Counted from the stretch's first letter, positions 26,839 through 35,706 are shown. The stretch is DNA of 64,000 nucleotides from Lachnospira sp. UBA2821 (GCA_002351535.1 DEGR01000048.1:1-64000); one strand, 5' to 3'. Notes: generated by a model not told the origin, from the letters alone. Translations and numbers: made by a program.

Positions 26839-28230
26839 ATGAAATCAAAATCGCAGTCTGCCTCCGGTGGACTAAATATTATTATTGTAGGTTGTGGAAA
26901 AGTTGGTATTGCCCTTATTGAGCAGCTCACGAAGGAAGGTCACGATATAACAATCATTGACAAGAACGCCCAGAAGGTACATACCTATACAAGTCTGTAT
27001 GATATTATCGGTATAACCGGTAATGGTGCAAGCTTTAGTGTACAGCAGGATGCCTGCATCGAATCGGCAGATCTGATAATTGCCGTTACCGGCTCAGATG
27101 AGCTTAACCTTCTATGCTGTACTGTTGCAAAGCAGGTTGGTCACTGTGCCGCCATAGCAAGGGTAAGAACTCCGGATTACAGTGAAGAATCAGCTTATCT
27201 GCGTGAACAGTTAGGTCTTGCAATGATTATCAATCCGGATTATGAGACAGCTCACGAGATAACACGAATTCTGTCCCTGCCGACTGCACTTGAAGTCAAC
27301 TCATTTGCACATGGTGATGCAGAGTTAGTTAAACTTAGAATTCCTGACGGCAATAAGCTTTGCGACCTTCATATATCTGAACTTAGCAGACATTTTTCTG
27401 CCAAATTCCTTATATGTGCTCTTGAGCGTGAGGGTGAGATTGAAATTCCATCTGGTAATACAATATTGAAAAGCGGAGATAAAATTTCTTTCGTTGCTAC
27501 ACGAAAAGAAGCCCGCAAATTCTTAAAACAACTTGGTTTTGCTTCACATCATGTAAAGGATACTTTAATAATAGGCGGTGGTAAAACTGCATATTACCTT
27601 GCTAAACAGCTTCTTGCACAGGGTATTGAAGTTAAAATCATTGAACAGGATACTAAACGCTGCGAAGAATTAAGCATTCTTCTTCCCGAGGCAATAATAA
27701 TAAATGGAGATGGAACTGATGATGCCTTACTTAAGGAGGAGGGGATAGCAACATGTGAATCATTCGTTCCCCTTACCGGAATTGATGAAGAAAATGTTTT
27801 ATTATCTTTGCATGCCAAAAATATTTCTAATGCAAAAGCTATCACAAAGATAAACAGAAATACTTTTACTACAACAATAGACAGTCTCGACCTCGGAAGC
27901 GTTATATATCCTAAATATATAACTACAGAGGCTATCATAGCTTATGTCCGTGCGAAGAAAAATTCCATGAACAGTAACATAGAGACTCTTTATCATATGT
28001 TTAATTCAAGAGTTGAAGCAATAGAATTCAGAATTGAAAACAAATCTCCTGTCACAGGTTACACTTTAAGCACACTTTCACTTAAAGACAATCTGCTCAT
28101 ATGTTTCATTAACAGAAATGGTCAGATTATCATACCAAGCGGACAGGATAGCATTAAAGTCGGTGATACGGTAATGATAGTTACAACTCATTCCGGTTTT
28201 AACGATATAGAAGATATATTGCAGAAATAG
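26839..28230 (+). CDS. trkA: Trk system potassium uptake regulator TrkA
   Basis: TrkA is the cytoplasmic nucleotide-binding ring that gates the TrkH channel. The 463 residues contain two RCK units in tandem: NAD-binding folds at about 13-130 (IIVGCGKVGIALIEQL) and 235-350 (LIIGGGKTAYYLAKQL), each followed by an RCK-C subdomain. It lies 16 bases before trkH and is its evident partner. The start has GGGAGG about 15 bases upstream, slightly distant. Confidence 0.95.
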   Translation: MKSKSQSASGGLNIIIVGCGKVGIALIEQLTKEGHDITIIDKNAQKVHTYTSLYDIIGITGNGASFSVQQDACIESADLIIAVTGSDELNLLCCTVAKQVGHCAAIARVRTPDYSEESAYLREQLGLAMIINPDYETAHEITRILSLPTALEVNSFAHGDAELVKLRIPDGNKLCDLHISELSRHFSAKFLICALEREGEIEIPSGNTILKSGDKISFVATRKEARKFLKQLGFASHHVKDTLIIGGGKTAYYLAKQLLAQGIEVKIIEQDTKRCEELSILLPEAIIINGDGTDDALLKEEGIATCESFVPLTGIDEENVLLSLHAKNISNAKAITKINRNTFTTTIDSLDLGSVIYPKYITTEAIIAYVRAKKNSMNSNIETLYHMFNSRVEAIEFRIENKSPVTGYTLSTLSLKDNLLICFINRNGQIIIPSGQDSIKVGDTVMIVTTHSGFNDIEDILQK

Positions 28231-28246
28231 AAAGGATCAGACTACG

Positions 28247-29707
28247 ATGAACAGCTCTATTATAAGATATGTGCTTGGACAGGTTCTGAAAGTTGAAGCT
28301 ATGCTTCTGCTGCTTCCCTGTCTTATAGCATTAATATATCAGGAACAGGAAGGATTTGCATATTTATTTGTCCTTATATGTTCACTAATCGTCGGCATTG
28401 CCGCCACACACAAAAAACCTTCCAACTATGTATTTTACCTTAAGGAAGGCTGCGTTGCCACTTCACTAAGCTGGATTTTTCTAAGTATTGTAGGAGCACT
28501 TCCTTTTGTGCTTACAGGGGAAATCCCATCATTTACAGATGCTTTATTTGAGACAATATCAGGTTTTACAACCACAGGTACAAGTATATTGAGTGATGTT
28601 GAAGCCCTTTCAAAATGCAATCTGTTCTGGAGAAGTTTTACACACTGGATTGGAGGAATGGGTGTACTTGTATTCATAATGGCAATACTCCCACTTAGTG
28701 GTGGTTCTAACATCAACCTTCTTCGTGCAGAAAGCCCGGGACCATCGGTTGGAAAACTTGTACCTAAGATGAAATATACAGCACAGCTTTTATATGGTAT
28801 ATACTTTGGTATGACATTTATACAGGTTATCCTTCTGTTATTTGGCAATATGTCACTCTTTGATTCACTCACCACTGCTTTCGGAACAGCCGGTACAGGC
28901 GGATTCGGAATTAAGAATGACAGTTTTATGAGTTACTCCCCTTATATACAATGGGTTGTAACTATATTTATGATATTATTCGGAGTCAACTTTAATGCAT
29001 ATTATTTTATACTCTTAAAACAGTGGAAAAAGATATTTAAGATTGAGGAAGTTCGTTGCTATTTTCTTATCATACTTGCCTCTACCGGAATAATATTTGC
29101 AAATATACTGCATATGTTTTCCAATGCTGCCACAGCTTTGAGACATGCAGCATTTCAGGTTGCATCGATAATTACTACCACAGGATTTTCTTCTGTTGAT
29201 TTTGATAAGTGGCCTGAAACATCGAAAACAATACTTGTACTTCTTATGTTCATTGGAGCATGTGCAGGAAGTACAGGAGGAGGAATAAAAGTCTCAAGGT
29301 TTATTATATTATTTAAAACAGTGTTAAAAGAATTACATTCTTACATACATCCACGAAGTGTTAAAAAGATAAAAATGGATGGAAAGCCTGTCGAACATGA
29401 AGTTGTACGTTCTATAAACGTATACTTTATAACATTTATTATTTTATTTGTAGCATCAGTATTTGCCGTATCTTTAGAAGGAAATGGTATGGTAACTTCA
29501 TTTACGGCTGTTGCTGCTACAATTAATAATATCGGTCCCGGTCTTGAACTTGCCGGACCTACGCAGAATTTCTCATTCTTTACACCACTTTCAAAATATG
29601 TAATGATGTTTGATATGCTTGCAGGAAGGCTTGAATTATTCCCACTTCTCATATTACTTCATCCCGGAGTATGGAAAGATTTCTTCAAAAAAAGAGTACA
29701 GAAATAA
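28247..29707 (+). CDS. trkH: Trk potassium uptake channel subunit TrkH
   Basis: TrkH is the potassium-conducting membrane subunit. The 486-residue protein has about ten to twelve hydrophobic segments arranged as four pore repeats. Pore-loop glycines are visible in SGFTTTGTS, GTAGTGGFG, ITTTGFSS and the loop before the last helix (NNIGPGLE). The family signatures WRSFTHWIGGMGVLVF and CAGSTGGGIKVSR are present. It is co-transcribed with trkA and ends at a strong terminator. Confidence 0.96.
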   Translation: MNSSIIRYVLGQVLKVEAMLLLLPCLIALIYQEQEGFAYLFVLICSLIVGIAATHKKPSNYVFYLKEGCVATSLSWIFLSIVGALPFVLTGEIPSFTDALFETISGFTTTGTSILSDVEALSKCNLFWRSFTHWIGGMGVLVFIMAILPLSGGSNINLLRAESPGPSVGKLVPKMKYTAQLLYGIYFGMTFIQVILLLFGNMSLFDSLTTAFGTAGTGGFGIKNDSFMSYSPYIQWVVTIFMILFGVNFNAYYFILLKQWKKIFKIEEVRCYFLIILASTGIIFANILHMFSNAATALRHAAFQVASIITTTGFSSVDFDKWPETSKTILVLLMFIGACAGSTGGGIKVSRFIILFKTVLKELHSYIHPRSVKKIKMDGKPVEHEVVRSINVYFITFIILFVASVFAVSLEGNGMVTSFTAVAATINNIGPGLELAGPTQNFSFFTPLSKYVMMFDMLAGRLELFPLLILLHPGVWKDFFKKRVQK

Positions 29708-29742
29708 TTAAAATAATTATTATTAAAACAGCTATTATTAAG

Positions 29743-29776
29743 ACAGGAGTCAATGTTAAACATTGACTCCTGTTTT
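29743..29776 (+). terminator. Terminator of trkA-trkH, overlapping the GH5 gene end
   Basis: ACAGGAGTCAATG and CATTGACTCCTGT form a perfect 13-bp stem around TTAAA, followed by TTTTT on the plus strand. The loop contains the stop codon of the convergent GH5 gene and the right arm encodes its last residues (TGVN). Confidence 0.85.
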
Positions 29777-31303
29777 TGATTTCACTTTTGATTTTATCTC
29801 TACTATTATTCCTATATCTTTTACACTTTTTCCTTTTTCTATCATGTTATTGTAATCCGCAGGTGTTATTATTATCTTCTTCCCATCCACCTTAAAGTTA
29901 CCATTCCAGCTCTGACTTATACTTACATCATCCTCTAATTCAATCTCTGATTTCCACCCCGATACATTGCTATCAGTATCATTGATAACTTCTATGTTAT
30001 ACTGACAATATTTCTTTCCATCAGCCTCCCATGAATTAACTAATTCAGATTTTGCCTTTAGTAAAACATTATCATTTATCTTTGTATCATCATTACTATT
30101 ATTCTTATCGGCTGATTTATCTGACCCAGAGTTATCCTGTGATTTTGTTTCCTGTGATGCCTTTGGTACGTCCTCCACATCAATTTTTCCGTTCATCATA
30201 TTCAGAAACCATTTTCCCGAATCACTCAGATCATCCTGTGTGAATCCGTTATTCTTATCACATGATGCTTTAAATATAGAGGATGTCTCATCTTTATTCG
30301 ATATATTCCACATAACATAACTTACATCATTCTTATTCATTATATCAAGCCATTTTCCGGCTTCGTTTTCATCTATTGCCCCACTGCCTGAAGCATCACA
30401 TATTCCAAACTCACTTACAAATACTGGAACACCTTTATCAATTGCCGACTGCATACGTTGTCTTATATCGTCCTTATGTGTTGCCGCATAGAAATGCAGT
30501 GTGTACATTATGTTGTCGTAACCCTCTATCGGATTGTCAGCCACCTCATCTGTATACTGACACCAGTTAGGTGTTCCAACAAGAATTACTCCGTCCTTAT
30601 CATTGGCTCTTATGACCTTTATTACCTGCTGTGCATAATCCTTTATGTCTTCCCATGTAGTTCCTCCGTTCGGCTCATTGCATATCTCGTATATAACGTT
30701 ATCCGCATCTGAATACTTCTTAGACATCTCATCAAAGAAACCTACTGCCTCATCTAAATGTGATTTGGGATTATTATCAGACAATGTATGCCAGTCTATT
30801 ATTGTATACATATCATTTTCAGTGGCATATTGAACACCTCTGTTAATCATTTCTTTCAAATCAGTCTGATTTCCCCCCGAGCAGTATCCATTATACTCTT
30901 CCGTATACATAGCAAATCTTATAACATTTATTCCAAAATCGTCATGGAGCTGTCTTATGAAATCCTGATTAATATAATCCGGAAACCACGCAATACCATG
31001 TGTACTTAACCCTCTTAACTGTACCGTATTACCGGATTTGTCTGTAAGCTTTGTGCCTGATACTTTAAGTGCTCCGGCATAAGAAGCCGTCGATGCCTTT
31101 GTTGTCTCTTCTTTTGCTTTTGTTTGCTTTTCTTTTGCTTTTGTTTGCTCCTCTGTTTCTTTTGTTGTTTTTTCCTTACCGGCATTCGATGATATATCCG
31201 TGCTCTTACTATGTACTTTATCTGTTTGTGAACATGCAGCAAATGTACATGCAAGCATTATTGTAAATATAATAACTACAGTTCTCTTTATAACTTTTTT
31301 CAT
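29756..31303 (-). CDS. GH5 endoglucanase lipoprotein with CBM2-like domain
   Basis: The 515-residue protein begins with a lipoprotein signal (LACTFAAC, Cys24), then a Lys/Glu/Thr linker (residues 40-72) with TKAKEK repeats. The GH5 barrel spans about 78-370, starting at LKVSGTKLTDKSGNTVQLRG; the acid/base is Glu210 (EICNEPNG) and the nucleophile Glu298 (FVSEFG). The C-terminal 100 residues (QYNIEVINDTD, SWNGNF, IITPADYN) resemble a CBM2 cellulose-binding module. It should hydrolyse beta-1,4-glucan at the cell surface, close to subfamily GH5_2. Start at ATG 31303; the ATG at 31315 belongs to the start cassette. A small ORF lies upstream. Confidence 0.92.
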   Translation of the reverse strand: MKKVIKRTVVIIFTIMLACTFAACSQTDKVHSKSTDISSNAGKEKTTKETEEQTKAKEKQTKAKEETTKASTASYAGALKVSGTKLTDKSGNTVQLRGLSTHGIAWFPDYINQDFIRQLHDDFGINVIRFAMYTEEYNGYCSGGNQTDLKEMINRGVQYATENDMYTIIDWHTLSDNNPKSHLDEAVGFFDEMSKKYSDADNVIYEICNEPNGGTTWEDIKDYAQQVIKVIRANDKDGVILVGTPNWCQYTDEVADNPIEGYDNIMYTLHFYAATHKDDIRQRMQSAIDKGVPVFVSEFGICDASGSGAIDENEAGKWLDIMNKNDVSYVMWNISNKDETSSIFKASCDKNNGFTQDDLSDSGKWFLNMMNGKIDVEDVPKASQETKSQDNSGSDKSADKNNSNDDTKINDNVLLKAKSELVNSWEADGKKYCQYNIEVINDTDSNVSGWKSEIELEDDVSISQSWNGNFKVDGKKIIITPADYNNMIEKGKSVKDIGIIVEIKSKVKSKTGVNV

Positions 31304-31337
31304 AATAATCCTCATTCCTGCTCTATTTTATCCCACC

Positions 31338-31442
31338 TTACATATCTTCTTCCGTATAAAATGTTCCTGACATTTGGGCATTTATCTCCGCTATCTCCCG
31401 TTTTCCATTAATATAATCCGCATAAATATCCAATAAATCCAT
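31338..31442 (-). CDS. Small ORF upstream of the GH5 gene (34 residues)
   Basis: ATG at 31442 follows GATGAGGG by 6 bases and opens a 34-codon frame that begins MDLLDIYADYINGK and ends TFYTEEDM. The stop is 34 bases before the GH5 start. The peptide is acidic, predicted helical, with no signal sequence. I do not recognise it. The good ribosome site and protein-like composition favour a real small gene, but the length allows chance. The rest of this gap, 31443-31614, is AT-rich and shows nothing else I can name. Confidence 0.4.
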   Translation of the reverse strand: MDLLDIYADYINGKREIAEINAQMSGTFYTEEDM

Positions 31443-31614
31443 ATCTTTTCCCTCATCCTTTACCCCTATGGCTTTTTTAATATAAACTGTAATCCCAAAT
31501 AGTTACATTTATTTTAAAAATACAAATTTATCGATTAGAAAAAATATAAATGTAAAATACAAGTATATAATACCATATTATCTGTGTCCTGTCACTTTTA
31601 TATCTGTTCCATAC

Positions 31615-31662
31615 AGCAAAACCGGCATAGAATTCATTGAATGAATTCTATGCCGGTTTAAG
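31615..31662 (-). terminator. Terminator after the secreted amylase
   Basis: AAACCGGCATAGAATTCAT and ATGAATTCTATGCCGGTTT form a perfect 19-bp stem with a 3-base loop, followed on the minus strand by TTTTG. The run of U is short but the stem is very stable. Confidence 0.78.
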
Positions 31663-31686
31663 TACACTCATATCATTATATTACAT

Positions 31687-33705
31687 CTATATAACCTTAT
31701 ATGTAATAGTCTTTGTAACTACTTTACCAAGCCCGTCCATAGCAGATACGCTTATCTTATATGTACCTTTTTTCTTTGGTGTGAAGCTTACGCTTCTGGC
31801 TGTTGAATAATTCTTTATTACTGTTGTCTTTGAACCTGATTTGTAAGAATATTTGTATTTTACAGTTCCTGTTCCACCTGATTTTGCAACTGTCAGTTTA
31901 ATCTTTTTATTTACCTTTGATTTGTTTGATTTATTGTTAGTCTTAAATGACGATATCTTAAGGTCAGATGTAACATTGTGTGTTATTGACTTAGCTACTT
32001 CATTTTCACCCTGTTTAGCATATACGGTAAATGTATATTTTCCAATTTTTGAAGGTTTCCATGTAATCTGTGTGCTGGTACTATAATTCTTAATAACTGT
32101 TGTCTTGCTTCCTGACTTAACTGTGTATTTGTACTGGACACCATTTCCTGACACATTTGCCGTAAGAACCACGTTACTTCCTGACACTTTCTTTGACAGC
32201 TTATTAAATGTAAATACATTCTCATCATCAGCAAGATTATATATTACGGCAATTCCTGATTTTCCAATCTTTCCTGTTAATTTACCGCCGGATACTTTAA
32301 ATACATTTCCTGTAATTCTGTCTTTATATACTCCATCTGACATAAGTGACATTTTCTGATTTACGTCTGCAGTATAATTTTTACAGTTAACCACTACTAC
32401 ACCTGTCTGACCATCTGATTTCTGTCTCTCAACAAATAACATATCAACATTATCTGTCGATACATTTTCCTTAGCTGACGTAAAATAATTGTGGAATCTG
32501 TTAACCGCTGCAACTTCTTCATCCTGCCAGCCTGTATTAGATGCATCTCCCATCATTGTACCTGACATACTCTGTGGTCTTGCAAAATAAAGTGGTGTTT
32601 CTTTCGCCCTTGCCGCACTGAATGCCCATGATAATTCGATGACACTTTCCTTTACATTTTTGGTGCTTCCGTCATCATTAGCATATGTATCATGTGATTC
32701 AGCCCATACTATAGGATATCTTCCGGAATTGTTATTCTCCGGATATGTATAATCCGACATAGATACTATCATCGCACATCCCTGCTGGTTAATAAAGCTT
32801 GTATTTGAATCACTGTAACCTGAGTCTGTAACTGAGAGATAATCTGTATATCCTGTTATATCTGTCCTAGGATTATTAAGAATTTCTCCATAACAGTATA
32901 AATCAATATTTCTTGATTCCTTAGCATAATCTGTAGCCGCATTTATTACATTTGGCCAGAAGTCACTTGCATATGATGCGTCATCCTTAGGTGTCTCAAT
33001 ATGTTTTGCAGAGTCGAATCTGAATCCGTCTGCTCCCGCATCTATACATTCTTTCATGAATGCAACTGTATAATTCTGTATCTTTGAACTTCCTGTATTT
33101 AAGTCCGGAAGCTTACCTGAACAATACTGTGTAAGCTGCATTCTGTTATTATAATCTGATACTGCTATTTTATCCTTATGCCAGCAGTCTGCATCATTCA
33201 AAATGTCTGCAAGACATTTATCACTTGGCTTACACTCATTACCCGCAAGATGATTAGGAACAATATCTACTATAACCTTTATTCCATATTCGTGTGCTTT
33301 CTCACACATTTTAATAAATTCATCTTTTGTTCCGAGTGCACTCTGACCGGAATTATCAATACTGAAATCAACAGGCTGATATAACCAGTACCATTTGTCC
33401 TTAACTTTACCTGTTGTTCCCATGAATGCTGTCTGTATAGGCGAAGTCTGAACTGACGAATAACCAAGTGATGCGATTTTCTCCATATTCTCAGCTATTG
33501 TATTAAATGACCAGTTCCAGCACTGAAGAATAACTCCATCCTGTACATTGTCCTGAATTCCATACTGTTCTTTTTTGCTCTGTGTATTTTCCTCTGCATT
33601 GGCAGTAACCATACCGGCTTCTATACCATACCCTGCCGGTATACTTGTAAATGTCATTGCAACAGCTAATGCTGCTCCGACCAGTTTTAAATAACTTTTT
33701 CTCAT
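31687..33705 (-). CDS. Secreted GH13 alpha-amylase
   Basis: The 672-residue protein has a signal peptide (MRKSYLKLVGAALAVAMTF, cleavage near ANA, residue 37). The barrel (50-430) has DIVPNH near 147, nucleophile Asp231 (DGFRFDSAKH), acid Glu274 (YCYGEI) and the third aspartate in WAESHDTY. Two tandem C-terminal modules of about 85 residues follow, each with YKY, VKSGSKTTVIKNYST or YKSGSKTTVIKNYST and GKYTFTVYA or GTYKISVSA; they look like Y_Y_Y/Ig-type modules. No wall anchor is seen. Start at ATG 33705; the ATG at 33717 belongs to the start cassette. Likely the extracellular partner of the intracellular GH13 enzyme at 16583. Confidence 0.94.
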   Translation of the reverse strand: MRKSYLKLVGAALAVAMTFTSIPAGYGIEAGMVTANAEENTQSKKEQYGIQDNVQDGVILQCWNWSFNTIAENMEKIASLGYSSVQTSPIQTAFMGTTGKVKDKWYWLYQPVDFSIDNSGQSALGTKDEFIKMCEKAHEYGIKVIVDIVPNHLAGNECKPSDKCLADILNDADCWHKDKIAVSDYNNRMQLTQYCSGKLPDLNTGSSKIQNYTVAFMKECIDAGADGFRFDSAKHIETPKDDASYASDFWPNVINAATDYAKESRNIDLYCYGEILNNPRTDITGYTDYLSVTDSGYSDSNTSFINQQGCAMIVSMSDYTYPENNNSGRYPIVWAESHDTYANDDGSTKNVKESVIELSWAFSAARAKETPLYFARPQSMSGTMMGDASNTGWQDEEVAAVNRFHNYFTSAKENVSTDNVDMLFVERQKSDGQTGVVVVNCKNYTADVNQKMSLMSDGVYKDRITGNVFKVSGGKLTGKIGKSGIAVIYNLADDENVFTFNKLSKKVSGSNVVLTANVSGNGVQYKYTVKSGSKTTVIKNYSTSTQITWKPSKIGKYTFTVYAKQGENEVAKSITHNVTSDLKISSFKTNNKSNKSKVNKKIKLTVAKSGGTGTVKYKYSYKSGSKTTVIKNYSTARSVSFTPKKKGTYKISVSAMDGLGKVVTKTITYKVI

Positions 33706-33736
33706 ACTAATCCTCATTTCTTAGCAATTTCTATTC

Positions 33737-34063
33737 CTATAACCAGTCTTCCTGATTATCACTTACTTCATAATCCAGACAGCTTCTTGATGCCATGTAT
33801 GGACGTACTTTTCCATTGGCAACTTCAACATGTGCCGGATGAACTGAATATCCTTTAAGTGCTTCTGCATTCTCAAAAGTAGAATCAAGCATAAGGTCTG
33901 CCGTTGACGATTCAAGCGACTCTGTCTGTACATGAATGTCTATAAGTCCCGGCACAACGCCCTTAAGTCCTTCCAGTCCTTGTTTTACCCCAAGCCTGAT
34001 GCTTTCTTTCTCAGTCTCTGAATATTCTTCCTTAATCTTCCATAAAATAATATGCTTAACCAT
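33737..34063 (-). CDS. Dabb (stress-responsive A/B barrel) family protein
   Basis: The 108-residue protein begins MVKHIILWKIK and carries the ferredoxin-like Dabb pattern, with SVHPAHVEVANGKVRPY near residues 76-92. Members are small dimeric proteins of mostly unknown substrate. I start it at ATG 34063 rather than the in-frame ATG at 34075, which is part of the start cassette. It lies between thrH (49 bases upstream) and the amylase gene (31 bases downstream), so the three may share the thrH promoter. Confidence 0.88.
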   Translation of the reverse strand: MVKHIILWKIKEEYSETEKESIRLGVKQGLEGLKGVVPGLIDIHVQTESLESSTADLMLDSTFENAEALKGYSVHPAHVEVANGKVRPYMASRSCLDYEVSDNQEDWL

Positions 34064-34111
34064 ACTAATCTCCATTCCGCAGACGCTATGCGTCCATTTC
34101 TGAATTTAATT

Positions 34112-34714
34112 TTAATCCATTGCTTTCTTAATTGCCGCCATAAGTTCATCATATGTATCAAATGCTTCCAATTCAGGATTATCAGCCTTAATCTTGTCTG
34201 TACTCTTAAATAAGAATCCTGCCTTACTTGCTTTAATCATACCTAAATCGTTATAGCTGTCACCACTTGCTATAGTGTCATATCCTATTGACTGTAAAGC
34301 CTTCACAGTTGTATACTTCGAATTCTCTATTCTCATCTTAAATCCTGTTATCTCACCGTCATCTGCAACTTCAAGTGAATTACAGAATATAGTTGGCCAT
34401 CCTAATTTCTCCATAAGCGGACTTGCAAACTGTGTAAATGTATCACTTATAATAATTACCTGTGTAAAAGAACGAAGCTCATCTAAGAATTCTTTTGCTC
34501 CCGGAATAGGGTCAATCTTCTTAATTGTCTCCTGTATTTCTTTAAGTCCAAGACCATGTTCTTTTAAAACACCAAGTCTCCATGTCATTAATTTATCATA
34601 ATCCGGCTCATCTCTTGTCGTTCTTTTAAGTTCAGGAATTCCACTTGCCTCTGCAAATGCTATCCAAATCTCAGGTACTAAAACTCCCTCTAAGTCTAAA
34701 CATGTAATGTACAT
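34112..34714 (-). CDS. thrH: Phosphoserine phosphatase/homoserine phosphotransferase ThrH
   Basis: The 200-residue protein is a HAD-superfamily enzyme of the ThrH type, which removes phosphate from phosphoserine and can transfer it to homoserine. Motif I is DLEGVLVPE at residues 7-15 (the ThrH variant of DxDxT), motif II IISDTFTQF, and motif III/IV GDSYNDLGMIKAS. Length matches the family. It supplies serine or threonine metabolism and has its own promoter at 34754-34782. No serA or serC is adjacent. Confidence 0.92.
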   Translation of the reverse strand: MYITCLDLEGVLVPEIWIAFAEASGIPELKRTTRDEPDYDKLMTWRLGVLKEHGLGLKEIQETIKKIDPIPGAKEFLDELRSFTQVIIISDTFTQFASPLMEKLGWPTIFCNSLEVADDGEITGFKMRIENSKYTTVKALQSIGYDTIASGDSYNDLGMIKASKAGFLFKSTDKIKADNPELEAFDTYDELMAAIKKAMD

Positions 34715-34753
34715 AAAACTATCCTTTCCTTTCTGTTTGTAAATATCACACTA

Positions 34754-34782
34754 ATTCTAAACTAATTTTGTATAATGGTCAA
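34754..34782 (-). promoter_or_regulatory. Promoter of thrH
   Basis: TTGACC, 17 bases and TAGAAT on the minus strand, about 40 bases upstream of the thrH start and directly after the agr terminator. Confidence 0.65.
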
Positions 34783-34792
34783 CAGATTACAC

Positions 34793-34847
34793 AAAAATTT
34801 GCGCAGACCGCCATATCAGCCTAAGCTGATTAACTGCCTGCGCAAAT
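34793..34847 (-). terminator. Terminator of the agr operon
   Basis: ATTTGCGCAG and CTGCGCAAAT pair, with an inner ATCAGC/GCTGAT stem, followed by TTTTTG on the minus strand. It lies about 50 bases past the agrB stop. Confidence 0.85.
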
Positions 34848-34894
34848 CTTATACGTTCCTAAACCCTTCTATTCTTACAACTTATCCACATTCT

Positions 34895-35470
34895 CTAAAT
34901 TGCAGTTCCATGAAATAAAAGTCCCGTAATCTGTGAAATTCCAAGCACAACATGTGCCAGTATAATGCATGTCGCAATATCACCCAAATGAAATACTGTA
35001 CATATAACCGCTATAAGCGTTTCCAAGCACCATATAATAAGTGCTTTTCTTCTATATACAGTCCGCTCAATTCTGTCAAGTGGTTTATTCACCGACTCTA
35101 CCGGGGATAAAAGTATAATAATCAGTCCCGACACTGTTAACATTATTAATCCGGCATTATAACATACTTCAATATATTTCATTATAAGAAGTACAATTGT
35201 GATTACCGTAACAGTCAGTAAATAACATCTTAAAGGAGTTGACGCATGATACCCGCCTGCATATTCCCTAAGTGCCATAAATGCCATTAAAAATATTATG
35301 CCATACAGCACATTTTCTATAGCAACACCAATAATTATAATTGTAATAACATCTATTATATTGGTAAGTATCTGCTCAATTCCATATTCATAAATTTCAT
35401 AGTCTGCAGCCTCGATTACTTCATTGCGAAGTAATCTGGCTGCAATTTTTTCAGATAGTATTTTAACCAT
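34895..35470 (-). CDS. agrB: Accessory gene regulator protein AgrB
   Basis: AgrB is the membrane cysteine protease that trims the C-terminus of AgrD and forms the thiolactone. The 191-residue protein has the catalytic His75 and Cys82 in REYAGGYHASTPLRC and about five hydrophobic segments (35-65, 84-100, 105-122, 143-160, 165-180). The start ATG at 35470 overlaps the end of agrD by 8 bases, so precursor and processing enzyme are translationally coupled. It is the last gene before a strong terminator. Confidence 0.95.
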   Translation of the reverse strand: MVKILSEKIAARLLRNEVIEAADYEIYEYGIEQILTNIIDVITIIIIGVAIENVLYGIIFLMAFMALREYAGGYHASTPLRCYLLTVTVITIVLLIMKYIEVCYNAGLIMLTVSGLIIILLSPVESVNKPLDRIERTVYRRKALIIWCLETLIAVICTVFHLGDIATCIILAHVVLGISQITGLLFHGTAI

Positions 35471-35612
35471 TACGTCTGCTCAGCTTCTTAACTTTTTCCG
35501 GCAGCCGTGGCTGGTAAAAAAAGTATGTACATGTAGCATCTGCACTCCTCTTAGCTGCTACATAAGCTGATTTCATAATAATCTTGTCAAATGTGTTTTT
35601 ACCCTTTTTCAT
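35463..35612 (-). CDS. agrD: Cyclic lactone autoinducer peptide precursor AgrD
   Basis: This 49-residue ORF was found by reading the gap between agrC and agrB. ATG at 35612 follows AGGAG by 11 bases. The N-terminal half (MKKGKNTFDKIIMKSAYVAA) is an amphipathic basic leader. The core is ATCTYFFYQPRLPEKV: Cys28, four residues, then YQPxxPE, the Clostridia AgrD recognition pattern. By analogy with Clostridium perfringens the mature ring would be CTYFF, closed by a thiolactone on Cys28, with cleavage before YQPRLPE. The ring residues are inference. A perfect hairpin buries its ribosome site (35616-35649). Confidence 0.93.
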   Translation of the reverse strand: MKKGKNTFDKIIMKSAYVAAKRSADATCTYFFYQPRLPEKVKKLSRRNG

Positions 35613-35615
35613 TTT

Positions 35616-35649
35616 TTATTATCTCCTTTCTCGAACAAGGAGATAATAA
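35616..35649 (-). promoter_or_regulatory. Perfect hairpin over the agrD ribosome site
   Basis: TTATTATCTCCTT and AAGGAGATAATAA form a perfect 13-bp stem with an 8-base loop on the agrA-agrC read-through mRNA. The 3' arm contains the AAGGAG ribosome site of agrD, so the folded leader should block translation. The 5' arm contains TATTAT (35643-35648), a possible -10 box. Confidence 0.7.
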
Positions 35650-35670
35650 CACATTTTTTTAATCTGTGCC

Positions 35671-35700
35671 GTTAGTTGTAAAAAATAGTAGGTTTTTTGT
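35671..35700 (-). promoter_or_regulatory. Candidate AgrA (LytTR) binding site
   Basis: Two 9-bp direct repeats, ACAAAAAAC and ACAACTAAC, are separated by exactly 12 bp, the 9-12-9 layout of LytTR regulators such as AgrA (consensus like ACAGTTAAG). The extended match TTTACAAnnAAC has a 21-bp period. The site begins just past the agrC stop and ends 22 bases before a TATTAT. Sequence agreement with the staphylococcal consensus is partial. Confidence 0.5.
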
Positions 35701-35706
35701 AAAAAT

